DNA of 64,000 nt from Geomonas agri (GCF_020179605.1 NZ_JAINZO010000001.1:806001-870000); one strand, 5' to 3'; numbered from the stretch's first letter, positions 16,035 through 27,900 are shown. The notes: generated by a model from the sequence alone, not told the origin. Translations and numbers: made by a program.

Positions 16035-16164
16035 AATTACAACTCCTTTCGCGCTCGCGCGCGTTCTGGCTCATTGAGCAGGAGTTGTGCAGTATAGAAT
16101 AAGATTTGTTGTTGTCAATTAAAATGAATAAATATTAGCACGTCGCCGCACTGCGCGGCAGTGG

Positions 16165-18276
16165 TCACAGGTTGCTCTCCCGCACCAGTAACGCTGCTGC
16201 GTTGCGCATGATTTCCCCGATCACGCTCTGCTTCTGTGCCTCGATGTGCACCACGCCGCGCAGCGGAACCAGCGGGACCGTCCGGGGCGCGCAGTTGTCC
16301 AGGCGCACCCTGAACACCGGCGCCAGGGGGATCTGGACCCCGCGGGCGTCGGGGCGTGTTGCGAGCGGCCCGCCTGAAGCTGAGGCCAGCATGGGGTCGG
16401 CTACTTCCGTGATGTTAACCTGGTCGATATCGGCCACCGTGCAACTCACGGAGCCGAACTCGCTGGCATCGGGGAGGAAACGGGCGCGGGCGCCCGGCTG
16501 CAGCCGCTTCAGGTCGCGCTCACCCACGTAGCTGTCGATACGGTTCCGGGTCGTGTCCGCGACGAGGAAGAGCGGTTCCCTGGCCGCCAGCCACACCCCC
16601 GGCCCGGCTTCGTCGTTGCGTGCCACGATGGTCCCGTCAAAAGGAGCCTGCAGTGTCAGGCGGTTGCGCTCGCTCACGAGCCCCGCCTGCTCGGTCCGGT
16701 CCTCCTCGTAGCGGCGCAGGGGGACCATCCCCTGGCTCAAGAGCTTGGGATCGAAACTCTGCCGTGCCGCCTGCCATGCCGAAACCGCGGCCGAAGTGCC
16801 GGCCCGCTTGATCTGCGCCTCGAGCTCCGGCACCTGGAGCCGCGTCAGGAGTTCTCCCCGGCGCACCGAGGTTGTCGCGTCATCGATGTCTTGCAGCACC
16901 ATCCCCGCGCGTGGGGCAGCTACCTGCTGCTCGCGTGCCGCCATCAGGATGCCGGGTGCGGCGACGTCACCTTGCCAGGGCACCACCAGGAGGGCGATCG
17001 CCCCCGCGACCAGCAGCAGGGTCGTCAAAAGCGACACGTTAAAGCTGATGCGATCTCTCATTTTCCACCAGTCGGCTGCCTCGCGGTAGCAGGGGAGTAG
17101 TACAAACCATCCGATCTCGATCCCGAACAGGAAGATCCCCAGGGCCTTGAAGAAATAGTGGTACACCAAAAGGGCGATGCCGATGAAGACAGAGAACCGG
17201 TACGCCCAGACGGCGTAGGCGAATGCGACCAGGAAGTATCTCCTGCCACGCGAGGCCGGTTCCGGAGGCGGATCCTTGAGACCGAACATCCTTTCACGCA
17301 GCCACCAGCGTCCGAACGCGAAAGAGCGCGTGTGCAGGTTCGGGATGCCCAGGAGGTCCGACAGGAAGAAATAGCCGTCGAAGCGCATGAAGGGGCTTGC
17401 GTTCAGGGCGAGCGTCATGAACAAGGTGGTGGTCGCCAACATGAAGGCGGCGCCGCGCCACGGCCCGTCAGGAAGGAGCAGCCAGGCCCAGAGCGCGGCC
17501 AGGGCCAGGAGAAATTCCGCCAACACCCCGGCTGCTCCCACCGCGAGCCGCTGCCGGCGCGAGGTGAGCTTCCACACCTCGTTGGTGTCGGTAAACAGCA
17601 TGGGGGTCATCACCACGAAGGCGATCCCCATGGCCGGGATGCGGCAGCCGAAGCGGTGCGCGGTGAAGGCGTGGCCGAACTCGTGGAACACCTTGGCCAG
17701 CGGGATGATGCACCACAGCGCGAAGAGCGCCTCGCCGCCACGATAGGACGTGAAGGCGTGGACGAAGAGATCCCACTGGCGTGACGTGAAGTACAGGCCC
17801 AAAGCCGCCGCCACGAGGACGACGAGCAGGAAGGCCCTGGTGTAGATCCACCCGATGAGAGGAGCGGTGGCGTCTAGGAAACGCTGCGGTCTGAACAGGG
17901 GTACCCGGAAGAAGAGGTAGTTGTGCAAAAGCCAGGTGGCACCCCGGACCTTTCGGGCCTGTGCCGCCGCGACTAGGTAATCGGTCCCGGCTGCTGAAGG
18001 AAGATCGAGCAGGAAATTGCGCTGCAGGAAGGTCAGCACCTCGGCGAGATCCGACTCGGTCGCCTCCAGGGTGGTCTCCCGGTTCACGGACTCGAGCAGC
18101 ACCGCGACCGAGCCCAGGTGCCAGCGGGACAGCATCTCGAAAGCGGGCCAGGCGAGCAGGTAGTAGCGGTTGTTGGCCGGATCGTGGAGCGTCCATCCGG
18201 GCGAGCCGTCCCGGGCAACCGGTGCGGCAAGGAGGTCGAGCTCCTGGCGCAGAGGGGGAAGGGACAGGTTTACCAT
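16165..18276 (-). CDS. PqqD-like / M50 site-2 protease / HlyD fusion protein
   Basis: A 703-aa membrane protein in three parts. (1) Residues 1-95 look like a PqqD-type winged helix (DPANNRYYLLAWPAFEML...). (2) Residues about 140-430 are an M50 (S2P) membrane metalloprotease: HEFGH at 198-202 supplies two zinc ligands and FMRFDGYFFLSD the third (D300), between hydrophobic helices. (3) After the last helix (about 415-433), residues 440-700 form a periplasmic HlyD-type adaptor (VAAPRAGMVLQDI, LQAPFDGTIVARNDEAGPGVW). Its ATG lies inside the end of the previous gene (7-bp overlap). It is the last gene of the adhesin-exporter operon. It may process or hand over the adhesin, but the substrate is unproven. 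Confidence 0.85.
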   Translation of the reverse strand: MVNLSLPPLRQELDLLAAPVARDGSPGWTLHDPANNRYYLLAWPAFEMLSRWHLGSVAVLLESVNRETTLEATESDLAEVLTFLQRNFLLDLPSAAGTDYLVAAAQARKVRGATWLLHNYLFFRVPLFRPQRFLDATAPLIGWIYTRAFLLVVLVAAALGLYFTSRQWDLFVHAFTSYRGGEALFALWCIIPLAKVFHEFGHAFTAHRFGCRIPAMGIAFVVMTPMLFTDTNEVWKLTSRRQRLAVGAAGVLAEFLLALAALWAWLLLPDGPWRGAAFMLATTTLFMTLALNASPFMRFDGYFFLSDLLGIPNLHTRSFAFGRWWLRERMFGLKDPPPEPASRGRRYFLVAFAYAVWAYRFSVFIGIALLVYHYFFKALGIFLFGIEIGWFVLLPCYREAADWWKMRDRISFNVSLLTTLLLVAGAIALLVVPWQGDVAAPGILMAAREQQVAAPRAGMVLQDIDDATTSVRRGELLTRLQVPELEAQIKRAGTSAAVSAWQAARQSFDPKLLSQGMVPLRRYEEDRTEQAGLVSERNRLTLQAPFDGTIVARNDEAGPGVWLAAREPLFLVADTTRNRIDSYVGERDLKRLQPGARARFLPDASEFGSVSCTVADIDQVNITEVADPMLASASGGPLATRPDARGVQIPLAPVFRVRLDNCAPRTVPLVPLRGVVHIEAQKQSVIGEIMRNAAALLVRESNL

Positions 18277-19598
18277 CCCAGCCTCTGGCGCAGCGCGGTG
18301 ATGGGTCTGCGGAAGATGAGATGCCCCAGGGATACCTCGTCGCCGTAGATGCGCACCGTCCCGGTGAGGCCAAGCCGCGGCGGCACGGTGCCGGTAGCGA
18401 AGTCGGCCTTCAGGCGGTAGGCTGCGTACCCGGCCGGGTTCAACTCCGGCTTGAACGAGGCGTAGCGCAGGGTACCGTCGACGGGGTGCTGCGGGTCTGT
18501 CCCGAGGTAGAGCTTCACTTTGGAGCCGAGCTTCAGATCCATCGCGTCCGCGACCGGGAGGTGGATGAGCATCTCCGCGCGCGCAGGATCGGCGATTACC
18601 AGCACCCGTTCACCCACCGAAACATTTTTCCCCACCCAATCGTTCTGGTCCGCAAACACGGCGACACCGGACTTCGGCGCCCGCACCACGAGGCGGTGGA
18701 ACATCTGCCGCGAATAGGAAAGCTCTGCCTCTTTCTCCTGCATCTTGCCCCGCCGCGGCTCCATCTCGCCGCGGCTCTTGTCGTCGGAGAGCGCCATCTG
18801 CACGGACTGGCGGTATTCCTCGCTTGCCACTTCGTACGCCTTGGAGGCCACCCCCATCTTGGCGCGCAGGGCGGAACTGTCGAACTCGAACAGGAGGTCC
18901 CCCTGGCGTACCGGCTGGTTCGGGTGCAGGTAGAAACGGTCGATGACACCTTCCAGCGGGGAGCGGACCACGAAAGCGTCCTTCGGCGTCACCTCGGCAG
19001 GGGCGAGGACCGAAAGCCGGACCGGGTAGAACAGTGCGGCGACGGCGAGGGCCATCGGGACCAGCTTCAGGACAGTTCCGGAGGTGCCACCCATCAGCAT
19101 GCCGCGCCTTTTTCGGCAGGAAAGGGCCCACAATGCGTGTGCGTAGATGGCGGCGATTTCGTCGAGCAGGGTGAGTTCCCCCTCGCTCCACTCATCGTCG
19201 CGGGCAAGAAGCAGGAGGCCGATCAGGGAGCCGTCCCTGCCGCGCAGCGGGATGATGGCCGCGTGCTCCGGAAGCCAGTCTCCCCAGCGCTCACCCAGCG
19301 TTGCCGGTAGTTCGGCGGCAGATGCGGCGCGGCTCTTCTGCTCTTTGCGCCAGTTGGCAAAGACACGGTTCAGCCACTGCACGTAGGGTGCGCTCGGGTC
19401 GATCTCCGGCAGCCCCGAGACCGCGCCGACCCCTTTTCCCTGCAGCCACAGGGCCCCCTGCCGGTAGTTGACGATCTGCTTGGTTTCGTTGACGGCGATG
19501 AAGCTGACTTCCTGCGCAGTGGCGGCCTGGCGAGCCCGCCTCCCGATCTGCAACAGCAGCCCCATCCCGAGCAGTCGTTCGTCCTGCCCCCCCGTCAT
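18270..19598 (-). CDS. GAF-TM-HlyD fusion adaptor protein
   Basis: A 442-aa protein. Residues 1-165 form a cytoplasmic GAF-like sensor domain (AIIPLRGRDGSLIGLLLLARDDEWSEGEL...). A single membrane helix follows (about 176-195), then a periplasmic HlyD/biotinyl-lipoyl adaptor (VVRSPLEGVIDRFYLHPNQPVRQGD, coiled-coil 250-295, LVVRAPKSGVAVFADQNDWVGK). A sensor domain fused to an export adaptor suggests that a small ligand controls assembly of the conduit; this is inference. It overlaps the HlyD gene before it by 4 bp (ATGA) and the M50 fusion gene after it by 7 bp. Confidence 0.85.
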   Translation of the reverse strand: MTGGQDERLLGMGLLLQIGRRARQAATAQEVSFIAVNETKQIVNYRQGALWLQGKGVGAVSGLPEIDPSAPYVQWLNRVFANWRKEQKSRAASAAELPATLGERWGDWLPEHAAIIPLRGRDGSLIGLLLLARDDEWSEGELTLLDEIAAIYAHALWALSCRKRRGMLMGGTSGTVLKLVPMALAVAALFYPVRLSVLAPAEVTPKDAFVVRSPLEGVIDRFYLHPNQPVRQGDLLFEFDSSALRAKMGVASKAYEVASEEYRQSVQMALSDDKSRGEMEPRRGKMQEKEAELSYSRQMFHRLVVRAPKSGVAVFADQNDWVGKNVSVGERVLVIADPARAEMLIHLPVADAMDLKLGSKVKLYLGTDPQHPVDGTLRYASFKPELNPAGYAAYRLKADFATGTVPPRLGLTGTVRIYGDEVSLGHLIFRRPITALRQRLGW

Positions 19599-20368
19599 TT
19601 CTGCCCCTTGGCGAAGCTCGCGGTCCCACTCATGCCGGAGACCAGTTCCTCGTGGTTCCCCACGATCTCACCCATGACCGGGACTGTCTGGCTCAGGGGA
19701 TCGATGCGGGCCCCGACCCGGACCACCCGCGCCTCGTAGTTTCTGCCCAGTTCATCGATGTGCACCAAGAAACGTCCCTTGGGGCGCAGCCAGGAAAGCC
19801 AGCGGGACGGCACGATCATGCGCACCTCGAGCCGGCTCGTATCGAGGAGGTCCATGATGGGCTTGCCGGGGGAGACATACTGGAAGCGGTCGGCCTGGAG
19901 CTTCGCCACCCGCCCGGAGAAAGGTGCCTTCATGATGCACTTGGAGACGGTGACCTCCATGGCGGCCACCTCGGCATCGGTTTCCTTGACCTTGGCGCGG
20001 GCCTGGTCCACCTCGAGGCTGCTGATCGAATTGAGTTGGGCCAAGCGCTCGCTGACTTTCAAGGTCTCGCGGGCCGCCTCGGCCGTTGCCTGCGTCTTGC
20101 GCAGCTGCGCCTGCAGCAGCGAGCAGTCGAACTCGACCAGAAGGTCCCCCTGACGGAAGGAGTCCCCCTCCTTGAAGGGGAGCTTGAGCACGTTGGCGGC
20201 GATTTCGGAAGAAAGCGTGGTTTGCTGCGCCGGTGCGAGCTGGATCCGGACCGGCCCTTCGGCGCTGGCGGTGCCGGCAAGGCAAACGCTGCCAGCGAGC
20301 GCGCCGGAGACAAGGGATGCCAGGACCTTCGCCCGGCACAACAGGATGAGGCGATGAGTGGAAGTCAT
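19595..20368 (-). CDS. Periplasmic HlyD/RND-type membrane fusion protein
   Basis: The start is ATG 20368, with AAAGGA 5-6 nt upstream; the longer frame upstream overlaps the TolC gene and is not used. The 257-aa protein has a signal peptide (about 1-35, SGALAGSVCLAGTASA), a lipoyl half (LAPAQQTTLSSEIAANVLKLPFKEGDSFRQGD), a coiled-coil hairpin (about 85-135) and the second lipoyl half (CIMKAPFSGRVAKLQADRFQYV). It is a soluble or peripheral adaptor that should bridge TolC to the inner-membrane HlyD fusions. TolC is encoded 19 bp upstream. Confidence 0.88.
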   Translation of the reverse strand: MTSTHRLILLCRAKVLASLVSGALAGSVCLAGTASAEGPVRIQLAPAQQTTLSSEIAANVLKLPFKEGDSFRQGDLLVEFDCSLLQAQLRKTQATAEAARETLKVSERLAQLNSISSLEVDQARAKVKETDAEVAAMEVTVSKCIMKAPFSGRVAKLQADRFQYVSPGKPIMDLLDTSRLEVRMIVPSRWLSWLRPKGRFLVHIDELGRNYEARVVRVGARIDPLSQTVPVMGEIVGNHEELVSGMSGTASFAKGQK

Positions 20369-20387
20369 GTCGGTTCCTTTTATCATC

Positions 20388-21959
20388 CTAGCGGAGTCCC
20401 TGGGGCAGGGGCGATCCCGTCGGTATTGCCGGTGTTGCCGGTGTTGCCGGCTGGCACACGGCGCGCTGGTAAAACCTCTCCGGAGCCGGGCACTTGGTTT
20501 CCAACTGGGTCCTGATCGACTGGGTGAGCTGTGGCAACTCGTGCGAAGCCACCGCCTGCGGCAGCGGGTCCTGGCCGAGGCTCGCATTGACCTGTCCGTA
20601 GGCGTTTTGTACCGCGGCGTAGTTCTGGTAATTGCGGTACTCGGCCATCAGGGTGGAGGTCGCCGAACGGATCTCGTTGATCTTGCTCTGCGAACCGCTC
20701 GCCGTTGCGTTCCTGGTCTGCTCGTAGATCTTCTTCTCCACGTCGCGAAGCTCGCCGGCGAGTTCAAACTGGTGCACCTGGGTCTGGTAGTTCTGGTAGG
20801 CAATATGGACCTGGGTCAGGATCGCCATGCTCAGCGCCATGCGTTGCGCCTTGATCAGTTCAGCCTGTCCCTTGGCCAGCTTGTACTGGCTCGGCCCCCC
20901 CAGCAGGGTCATGAGGTTCCAGGTCAGGCGCGCCCCGCCGTCCACCCAGCTGTTGTTGACCAAGAGTCCGTTGGAGTCGTAGTAGCCGCCGACGTTCAGC
21001 TCGAGGCCTGGGAGCATCCTGAGGATCGACTTGCGCACGTCGTCGGCGCTGATGCGCTCATTGTAATCCGCCTCGATCAGCTCAGGACGCTGCAGGAGTG
21101 CCTTTTCCTCCATTGCGGCCAGCGTGTCGCACAGCCCCGGCACTTCCATGCCGGGGGGGACGACCAGGGTGAAGGACTGCCCCGGGGGAAGGTTCATCAG
21201 TGCTGCCAGGCGCGGTTTGGCCTGCTGCAACTCGTCACGGAAGGTCTCCAACTGCTTCAGTATCTCGAGCAGCGTTTTGCGGTAATTGAGCGTCTCCAGC
21301 GGCGGCCGCAGTTTTTCCCCTTCGACGCATTCGATGTCGTTCAGAGCCTTGCGCACCTGGGCCAGCAGCGGCTCGAAGCGCCCCTCCATCTGCTGGGCTC
21401 CCAGCGCCTGCCAGTACGCCTGGCGTACCTGCTGGATGATGGTGTGCACCACCTTGCGGCGCCGCTCGTTCATGATGTGGATCCGGTCGGACTGCTGCTT
21501 GGCCTGCAGGTAGCTGACCCCGAAGTCGAGGATGTTCCAGCTCAAGGTGAGGTCCGAGGTGAAATGGTCCCGCGGCGAGGAGTAGGAGGGGACCAGGGAC
21601 TGCTCATGGGTACTGTAGTTGATACTGGACGAGGCGTTGTAGCTGTCGCGCTGCGAGTAGCCCGCCGAAGCGACGAGGCGTGGCAGCATGTCGTAGGACA
21701 TGACGTCCGCCTGCCTGAGAGCGAGGGCGTCCTCCATGATCTTGATACGGTGGTCCAGGTTGTACTTGAGAGATCGTGCCATGGCCTCTTCGAGCGTGAT
21801 CGGCGCCTGTACCGCTTCCTGTCCCTGGAACATCGCCGAGCGGTCGGCTGCGACGCGGGACATGAGCTCGCTGGTGGTCAGCGGAGTGGTGTGCACGGCG
21901 CAACCGGTGCTCAAGAGGAATGAGAACATGATCAGCGCGTTTACCGGTGTTTTTTTCAT
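20388..21959 (-). CDS. TolC family outer membrane lipoprotein
   Basis: The start is ATG 21959 (GGAG six nt upstream) rather than the frame start 18 bp earlier. The 523-aa protein has a lipobox (FLLSTGC) and then two TolC-type repeats of long alpha-helical pairs with beta-strand segments (LTLSWNILDFGVSYLQAKQQ, then ARLTWNLMTLLGGPSQYKLAKGQ). Trimers would form the outer-membrane channel. It is encoded 40 bp after the giant adhesin gene and before the HlyD adaptors, so it is the export duct of that operon. The Pro/Ala-rich tail is probably disordered. Confidence 0.9.
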   Translation of the reverse strand: MKKTPVNALIMFSFLLSTGCAVHTTPLTTSELMSRVAADRSAMFQGQEAVQAPITLEEAMARSLKYNLDHRIKIMEDALALRQADVMSYDMLPRLVASAGYSQRDSYNASSSINYSTHEQSLVPSYSSPRDHFTSDLTLSWNILDFGVSYLQAKQQSDRIHIMNERRRKVVHTIIQQVRQAYWQALGAQQMEGRFEPLLAQVRKALNDIECVEGEKLRPPLETLNYRKTLLEILKQLETFRDELQQAKPRLAALMNLPPGQSFTLVVPPGMEVPGLCDTLAAMEEKALLQRPELIEADYNERISADDVRKSILRMLPGLELNVGGYYDSNGLLVNNSWVDGGARLTWNLMTLLGGPSQYKLAKGQAELIKAQRMALSMAILTQVHIAYQNYQTQVHQFELAGELRDVEKKIYEQTRNATASGSQSKINEIRSATSTLMAEYRNYQNYAAVQNAYGQVNASLGQDPLPQAVASHELPQLTQSIRTQLETKCPAPERFYQRAVCQPATPATPAIPTGSPLPQGLR

Positions 21960-21999
21960 GCTGGCTCCTGGCTTCATGGTTGAGACTGTTGGTCTGGCG

Positions 22000-24900
22000 T
22001 TAGGCTGCGCGGCCTTTCCTGTCCGGGGTTTTGTCGAAGATCTTCACGAGATCGAGGCTTCTCTGTCGGCTCGTTTCTCCCGCTATCTTCTCCGCGAGTG
22101 AACTGCGTCCCTTCATGGCGCGTTGTGGCGGCAGTTCCATTCCTTGGTCCTTCTGGGCGTGCGGTGCACCAGTTCGCTCCTGTGGCGGTTTTTCAGCTGG
22201 TGCTGCATCGTCCGTTGTCGGGGCATCGGGAGCCTGGTGGGAGCCTGCCGGGGCGACGGTCAATTTGAAAACGGCGGACGCCGCGTTCCCCTTGCTGTCG
22301 GTGGCTATGACCTTCACCTCGATGGCGCCTTCCGAGTTTTCCGGGGGATGGTTCGCGGTGAACCGGCCGGTTGCCGGGTCGAAACTGAGCCAGTCTGGCA
22401 GCGCCTGCCCGTCGGAGAGGGTCGCTTCCACCTTCACGTCCGCGCCCGGTTCTGAGTGCCTGAAGACACCGGTGGGGAGGTTGAAGGTGGTGACGTCGTT
22501 GATCTGGATCTCCTTGGGTGCGGGAGGATTCACCACGTAGAGCGCGGAGTCCCCCGGTGCTGGTTGGGTGGTTTCCGTCCCGAACATGACCAGCGGGTTA
22601 CTTGCGGCAGACGGGGTTCCCGCCGGGGCCTGCGAGCCAAGAGGCTTGTCAAGGTTCCCCGCTGCAGAGTCCGGGGTGCCGGTATGGCTATCGGTGGAGG
22701 ATGTCCTCCCCGTTCCCGTTCCCGTTCCCGTTGCGGTGCCGGTCACGTTGAGCTGGAATTGGACCGCCGCCGTGTTGCCGCTCGTGTCGTGGGCGGTGAC
22801 CTTGATGTCCACGGCACCGGAGGTCCCCTCCGGGGGGTAGGCAGTAAAACGCCCGGTGCTGTCGTCGAACTTGATCCAGTCCGGCAGCGGCTTGCCATCG
22901 GCCAGCGTTGCTTCCAGGGTGACCTTGTCGCTCTTACCGCTCTGCACGAAGACGCCACTGGGCAGACTGAAGGCGGCTGTTTCCTGGGGCGATACTTCGT
23001 GGGACGACGGCGTCTGTCCTGCAAAGAGGCCTTCCTGCCCACCGGCCGCATCGGAGCGGGTATAGCTGACCACGCCGCTTTGTCCCGTCTCTGCTGGGGC
23101 GGGGGCGGGCTCGAAGATAGCAGGGGCCGAATCAGCGCCGGTCTGCGGTGAAGTCGTGTGCGAGTCCGTACCGGTGATGAGATCGGTCTGGGGCGCCGGT
23201 GAACTGGGCGGCGTTGACGGCGTAGGCGGGGGCAACGGTGCCGTTCCCGTATCGGTCGTGGTATTGGGCGTCGACGTATCTATCTTCACCGTGAAGACGC
23301 TCGGGGTCGCGTTGCTGTTGCCTGCCGCATCGGTCGCTACCGCGGTAAAGGTGTGGGCCCCGTCGGGAAGGGATGTCCCTGGCGTCATGGTCCAATGCCC
23401 GTTGCTGTCCGCGATGGCTGACCCGATGACCGTGGTTCCCTCGTAAATGGTGACGGTGCTGCCAGGCTCCGAGGTACCGACGAGGGTTGGTGTCGCGTCC
23501 TTTATCGTGCCGTTGTCGGCAACGGGCGGAAGGGCAGGGTTGGCGTCATCGATAGCTGCCTGTATGGCCGGTGCCGGTGCGGTGGTGTCTATGTGGACGG
23601 TGTAGCCGCCAGCGCTGGATGTGGTGTTGCCCGCGGCATCCGTGCTGGTAGCGGTGAAGGTGTGCGTGCTGCCGTCCGCCAGGGGCGTGCTGGTAAAGGC
23701 CCAGTGGCCGGCATCGTCTGCTACCACCGTCCCGACCAGTTGGCCGCCGTCGAATACCTTCACGGTGCTGCCGGCCTCGGCGTTGCCGGACACGGTAGGG
23801 GTGGTGTCATTGGTGTAGCCGTCATTGGGTACCGTTCCGGCCTGCGGCGCGACATCGTCGGTTACCGTGGTGATGACAGGGACAGTGGGGGGCGTGACGT
23901 CGAGGCTGTACCCCTTGGATGCAGTTGCAGTTGTTGAACCGCCGGCTGTGTTGGTCGTTGTCACGCTGGCGTTGATGGTCAAATCCGCATCTGCGGCAAG
24001 CTTGCTCCCCGGGATGTTGATGCTGAAGGTCCGGGATGCGTCGACAGTGCCGGTGTAGTTGGTGCCGTCGACGGTGATGGTGACGGTATCACCCGTCTGC
24101 ACGTCACCACCCACGGTGCCGGTAATGGCCACGGTTCCTGCTGCTTCTGAGATGTTGAGGACGTTTTCCGAGGTGACAGCATTTACCGTTACAGACGCTG
24201 TCGGTGCCGCGACATCCTTGGTGTATGCCTTGGTGCTGGTCGACGTGGTGGTGTTCCCAGCTGCATCGGTGGTCGTCACGCTGGCATCGATGGTGAGGTC
24301 CGCATCGGCGGCGAGCTTAGTGCCGGGCACGTTGATGCTGAAGGTTCGGGATGCGTCGACAGTGCCGGTGTAGTTGGTACCGTCGACGGTGATGGTGACC
24401 GTATCGCCAGTCTGCACGTCACCGCCCACGGTGCCGGTAATGGCCACGGTTCCCGCTGCTTCAGAGATGTTGAGGACGTTGTCCGAGGTGACGGCATTGA
24501 CCGTTACAGAGGCGGTCGGCGCCGCGACGTCCTTGGTGTATGCCTTGGTGCTGGTCGCCGTAGTGGCGTTTCCGGCCGCATCGGTGGTGGTCACGCTGGC
24601 ATCAACGCTGAGATCCGCATCCGCTGCGAGCTTACTCCCCGCAACGTTGATGCTGAAGGTCTTGGACCCATCGACGGTGCCGGTGTACGCGGTCCCGTCC
24701 ACGGTGATGGTGACGGTATCGCCGATCTGCACGTCCCCGCCCACACTGCCGGTGATTGCAACAGTCCCACCTGCTTCAGCGATATTGAGTACGTTATCCG
24801 AGGTGATGGCGTTGACCGTTACTGACGCAGCCGGTGCCGCGAGATCCTTGGTGTATGCCTTGGCGCTGGTCGCCGTAGTGGCGTTTCCGGCCGCATCGGT

Positions 24901-27900
24901 GGTGGTCACGCTGGCATCGACGCTGAGATCCGCATCCGCTGCGAGCTTGCTCCCCGGAACGTTGATGCTAAACGTCCTGGACCCATCGACGGTGCCGGTG
25001 TACGCGGTACCGTCTACCGTAATGGTCACGGTATCGCCAGTCTGCACGCCCCCGCCCACATTGCCGGTAATGGCAACAGTTCCTGCTGCTTCCGAGATAT
25101 TGAGAACGTTATCCGATGTGATGGCGTTGACCGTTATTGAGGCGGCCGGTGCCGCGAGATCCTTGGTGTATGCCTTGGCGCTGGTCGCCGTAGTGGAGTT
25201 TCCGGCAGCATCGGTAGTGGTCACGCTGGCATCGACGCTGAGGTCCGCATCCGCTGCGAGCTTGCTCCCCGGAACGTTGATGCTGAAGTTCTTGGACGCA
25301 TCGACGGTGCCGGTGTACGCGGTCCCGTCCACCGTGATGGTGACGGTATCGCCGGTCTGCACGTCCCCGCCCACACTGCCGGTAATCGCTACAGTTCCAC
25401 CTGCTTCCGCAATATTAAGTACGTTATCCGAGGTCACGGCGTTGACCGTTACTGACGCGGCCGGTGCCGCGAGATCCTTGGTGTATGCCTTGGCGCTGGT
25501 CGCGGTGGTGGAGTTTCCGGCCGCATCGGTGGTGGTCACGCTGGCGTCGACGGTGAGGTCGGCATCGGCCGCGAGCTTGCTCCCCGGCACATTGATGCTG
25601 AAGGTCTTGGATGCGTCGACAGAGCCGGTGTACGCGGTGCCGTCTACCGTGATGGTGACGGTATCGCCAGTCTGCACGTCCCCGCCCACACTGCCGGTAA
25701 TCGCTACAGTTCCACCTGCTTCCGCAATATTAAGTATGTTATCCGCAGTCACGGCGTTGACCGTTACTGACGCGGCCGGTGCCGCGAGATCCGTCGTATA
25801 TGCCTTGGTGCTGGTCGCGGTGGTTGAGTTTCCGGCCGCATCGGTGGTGGTCACGCTGGCGTCGACGGTGAGGTCGGCGTCGGCCGTGAGCTTGCTTCCA
25901 GGCATGTTGATGCTGAAGGTGTTGGAAGCGTCGACGGTACCGGTGTACGCGGTCCCGTCGACGGTGATGGTGACGGTATCGCCGGTCTGCACGTCCCCGC
26001 CCACACTACCGGTAATCGCTACGGTCCCACCTGCTTCCGAGATGTTGAGGACGTTATCCGAGGTGACGGCGTTGAGCGAGATGGTGGCAGACGGTGCCTT
26101 GGTGTCGACGGCGAGGTCCTTGGTCGCTTCGACGGTGCTTGCGTTGCTGGAAAGATCGCTGAAGGTTCCCGCAGCTACGCTGACGCGCATCGCCGCATCT
26201 TCCGTGTTGGCAGCCGGAGTGTAGGTGGCCGTGTAATGTGTCGCATCCACCTTGTTGAAGTCGGACAGGGAGCCGCTTTCTACACTGATGTCGCCCACGG
26301 TAAAGGTCGCACCGACATCTTCGCTGAAAGTGAAGGTCAGGGTGGTTGTTTCGCCCACCTTCAAACTGTTCTGTCCTGCAGTAATGGTGACCGTCGGCGG
26401 GGTTGCGTCTCCCGGTGCCGGGGTGCTGTTGGTCACCGCCGCGTCGACGAGATTTGCCGCCGCGTTGCCCGCCACGTCCTGGATCCTGTCGGTCGCTGCG
26501 GTGTAGGAAACGGTCACCGTGTCGCCGTTGTCCACCGTACTTCCCAGGGTGAGCGTGACGGTCTTCGCGGTGGTGTCGACAGCGACGTTGGTGACGCTGA
26601 CGGCGCCGCCGTTTTTCTCTACGGTAAAGTCGTCTGTTGCCGGAGTTGTCGAGGCAAAGCCTGATCCTGTCTCAGCGTAGTTGAGCACAAGAGTAGTGCC
26701 GTAGGCGGTCGCGCCGGAAAGGGCGGGGGCGGTGGTGTCGACCTTGACCGCGAGCGCGGAGGAGGGGAGGGAGGCGTTGCCGGCCGCGTCGGTGACCGTT
26801 GCGGAGAAGCTCTTGTTCCCCTGGGTAAGAGAAGACGAGGTGATGTCGACGTATCCGGCCGTGATGTCGGCGCCGGCCAGGGTAGCAGTCCCGACCACGG
26901 AGGACCCTTCATACAAGGTGACCACGTCGCCGGCAAGCGGCGCGCTGGCTCCTGCTCCGTTCAACGTGACGCGGATGGCCGGGGTGGTGGCGGAGGTAAT
27001 GTCATCCGAGTTGCTGATGCCGCTGTCCGAGGATGCCAGCAGGTCGATGCCGGGCGCCGCCGGAGGTGTTATGTCGCCAACGAAAACGCTGGAGCGGGCC
27101 GCGGTGGCCGTGTTGCCGGCGGCATCGGTGGCCGAGATGTCGAAGGTCCTCGTCCCCGAGGTCGGGCTGCCGGCGCTGTTCTGGTATTGCAGATCCCGGA
27201 CGACGGCTTGGGATTCGGCCGCGGTTAACGGCTCGTAGTTGGCCTTTTGGATCGTGAACATTCCCGATGCGTAGAAGATGTTGACTGAAACCCCGCCCAC
27301 GGTCACCGCAGTTCTGGAACCGTCGCTGCCGGTTGCCGCCAGCGTGGTGGAGCCGAAGGTCAACTTCTCGCTGTTGCCGTCAAGCAGGCCGCCGACCGTG
27401 ATCGTGATCCTGGTGAGTTGGTCGGACGCCTCGGTGACGGTCGCCGGGTCACTGTTGCTGTCGAGGCTGACGGCGGAGCCCGCGGTCATGGCAATGCTGT
27501 TGATCGTTCCCGCGTCGGCCGGAGCGAGGTCGATCACAGGCGCGGTGGCATCCTGAACGGTCAGTTCTTTGGTGGTCCCATCGCTGGTCTTGTTCCCTGC
27601 CGTGTCGGTGATGGTCGCCGTGACCTCGTACTTGCCATCGAAGCCGGATACGTCGGCATTCTTGGGAGCAAGGGCATCGCTGGACGGGATGGTGAGGCTC
27701 CAGGTATGGCCCGTGTTGTCGTAGCTCAGGTTGCCGTCGCCGGTGCGGTAGGTGACGCCGTTCACCGTGACGGAAAGGCTCTCTCCTGCACCAACCGTCG
27801 CGGTCCCGGTAATGGTGGGGGTGGTGTCGCTCGTGGACTGGCTGTTCACAGTGACCGGTCCGGCCGGCGCGGTGCTGTCCACCACGATGCTCTGGGCGAC

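Noticed and set aside
22000-22200. RTX-type C-terminal secretion signal on the adhesin
   Set aside because: No GGxGxDxUx nonapeptides are present; the tail is basic and lacks the usual hydrophobic C-terminal pattern.
24374-26224. Long plus-strand open frame (616 codons) across the adhesin repeats
   Set aside because: It is the antisense of seven near-identical coding repeats; repetition of one open antisense unit makes it long. It has no ribosome site and the minus frame encodes well-formed Ig repeats.
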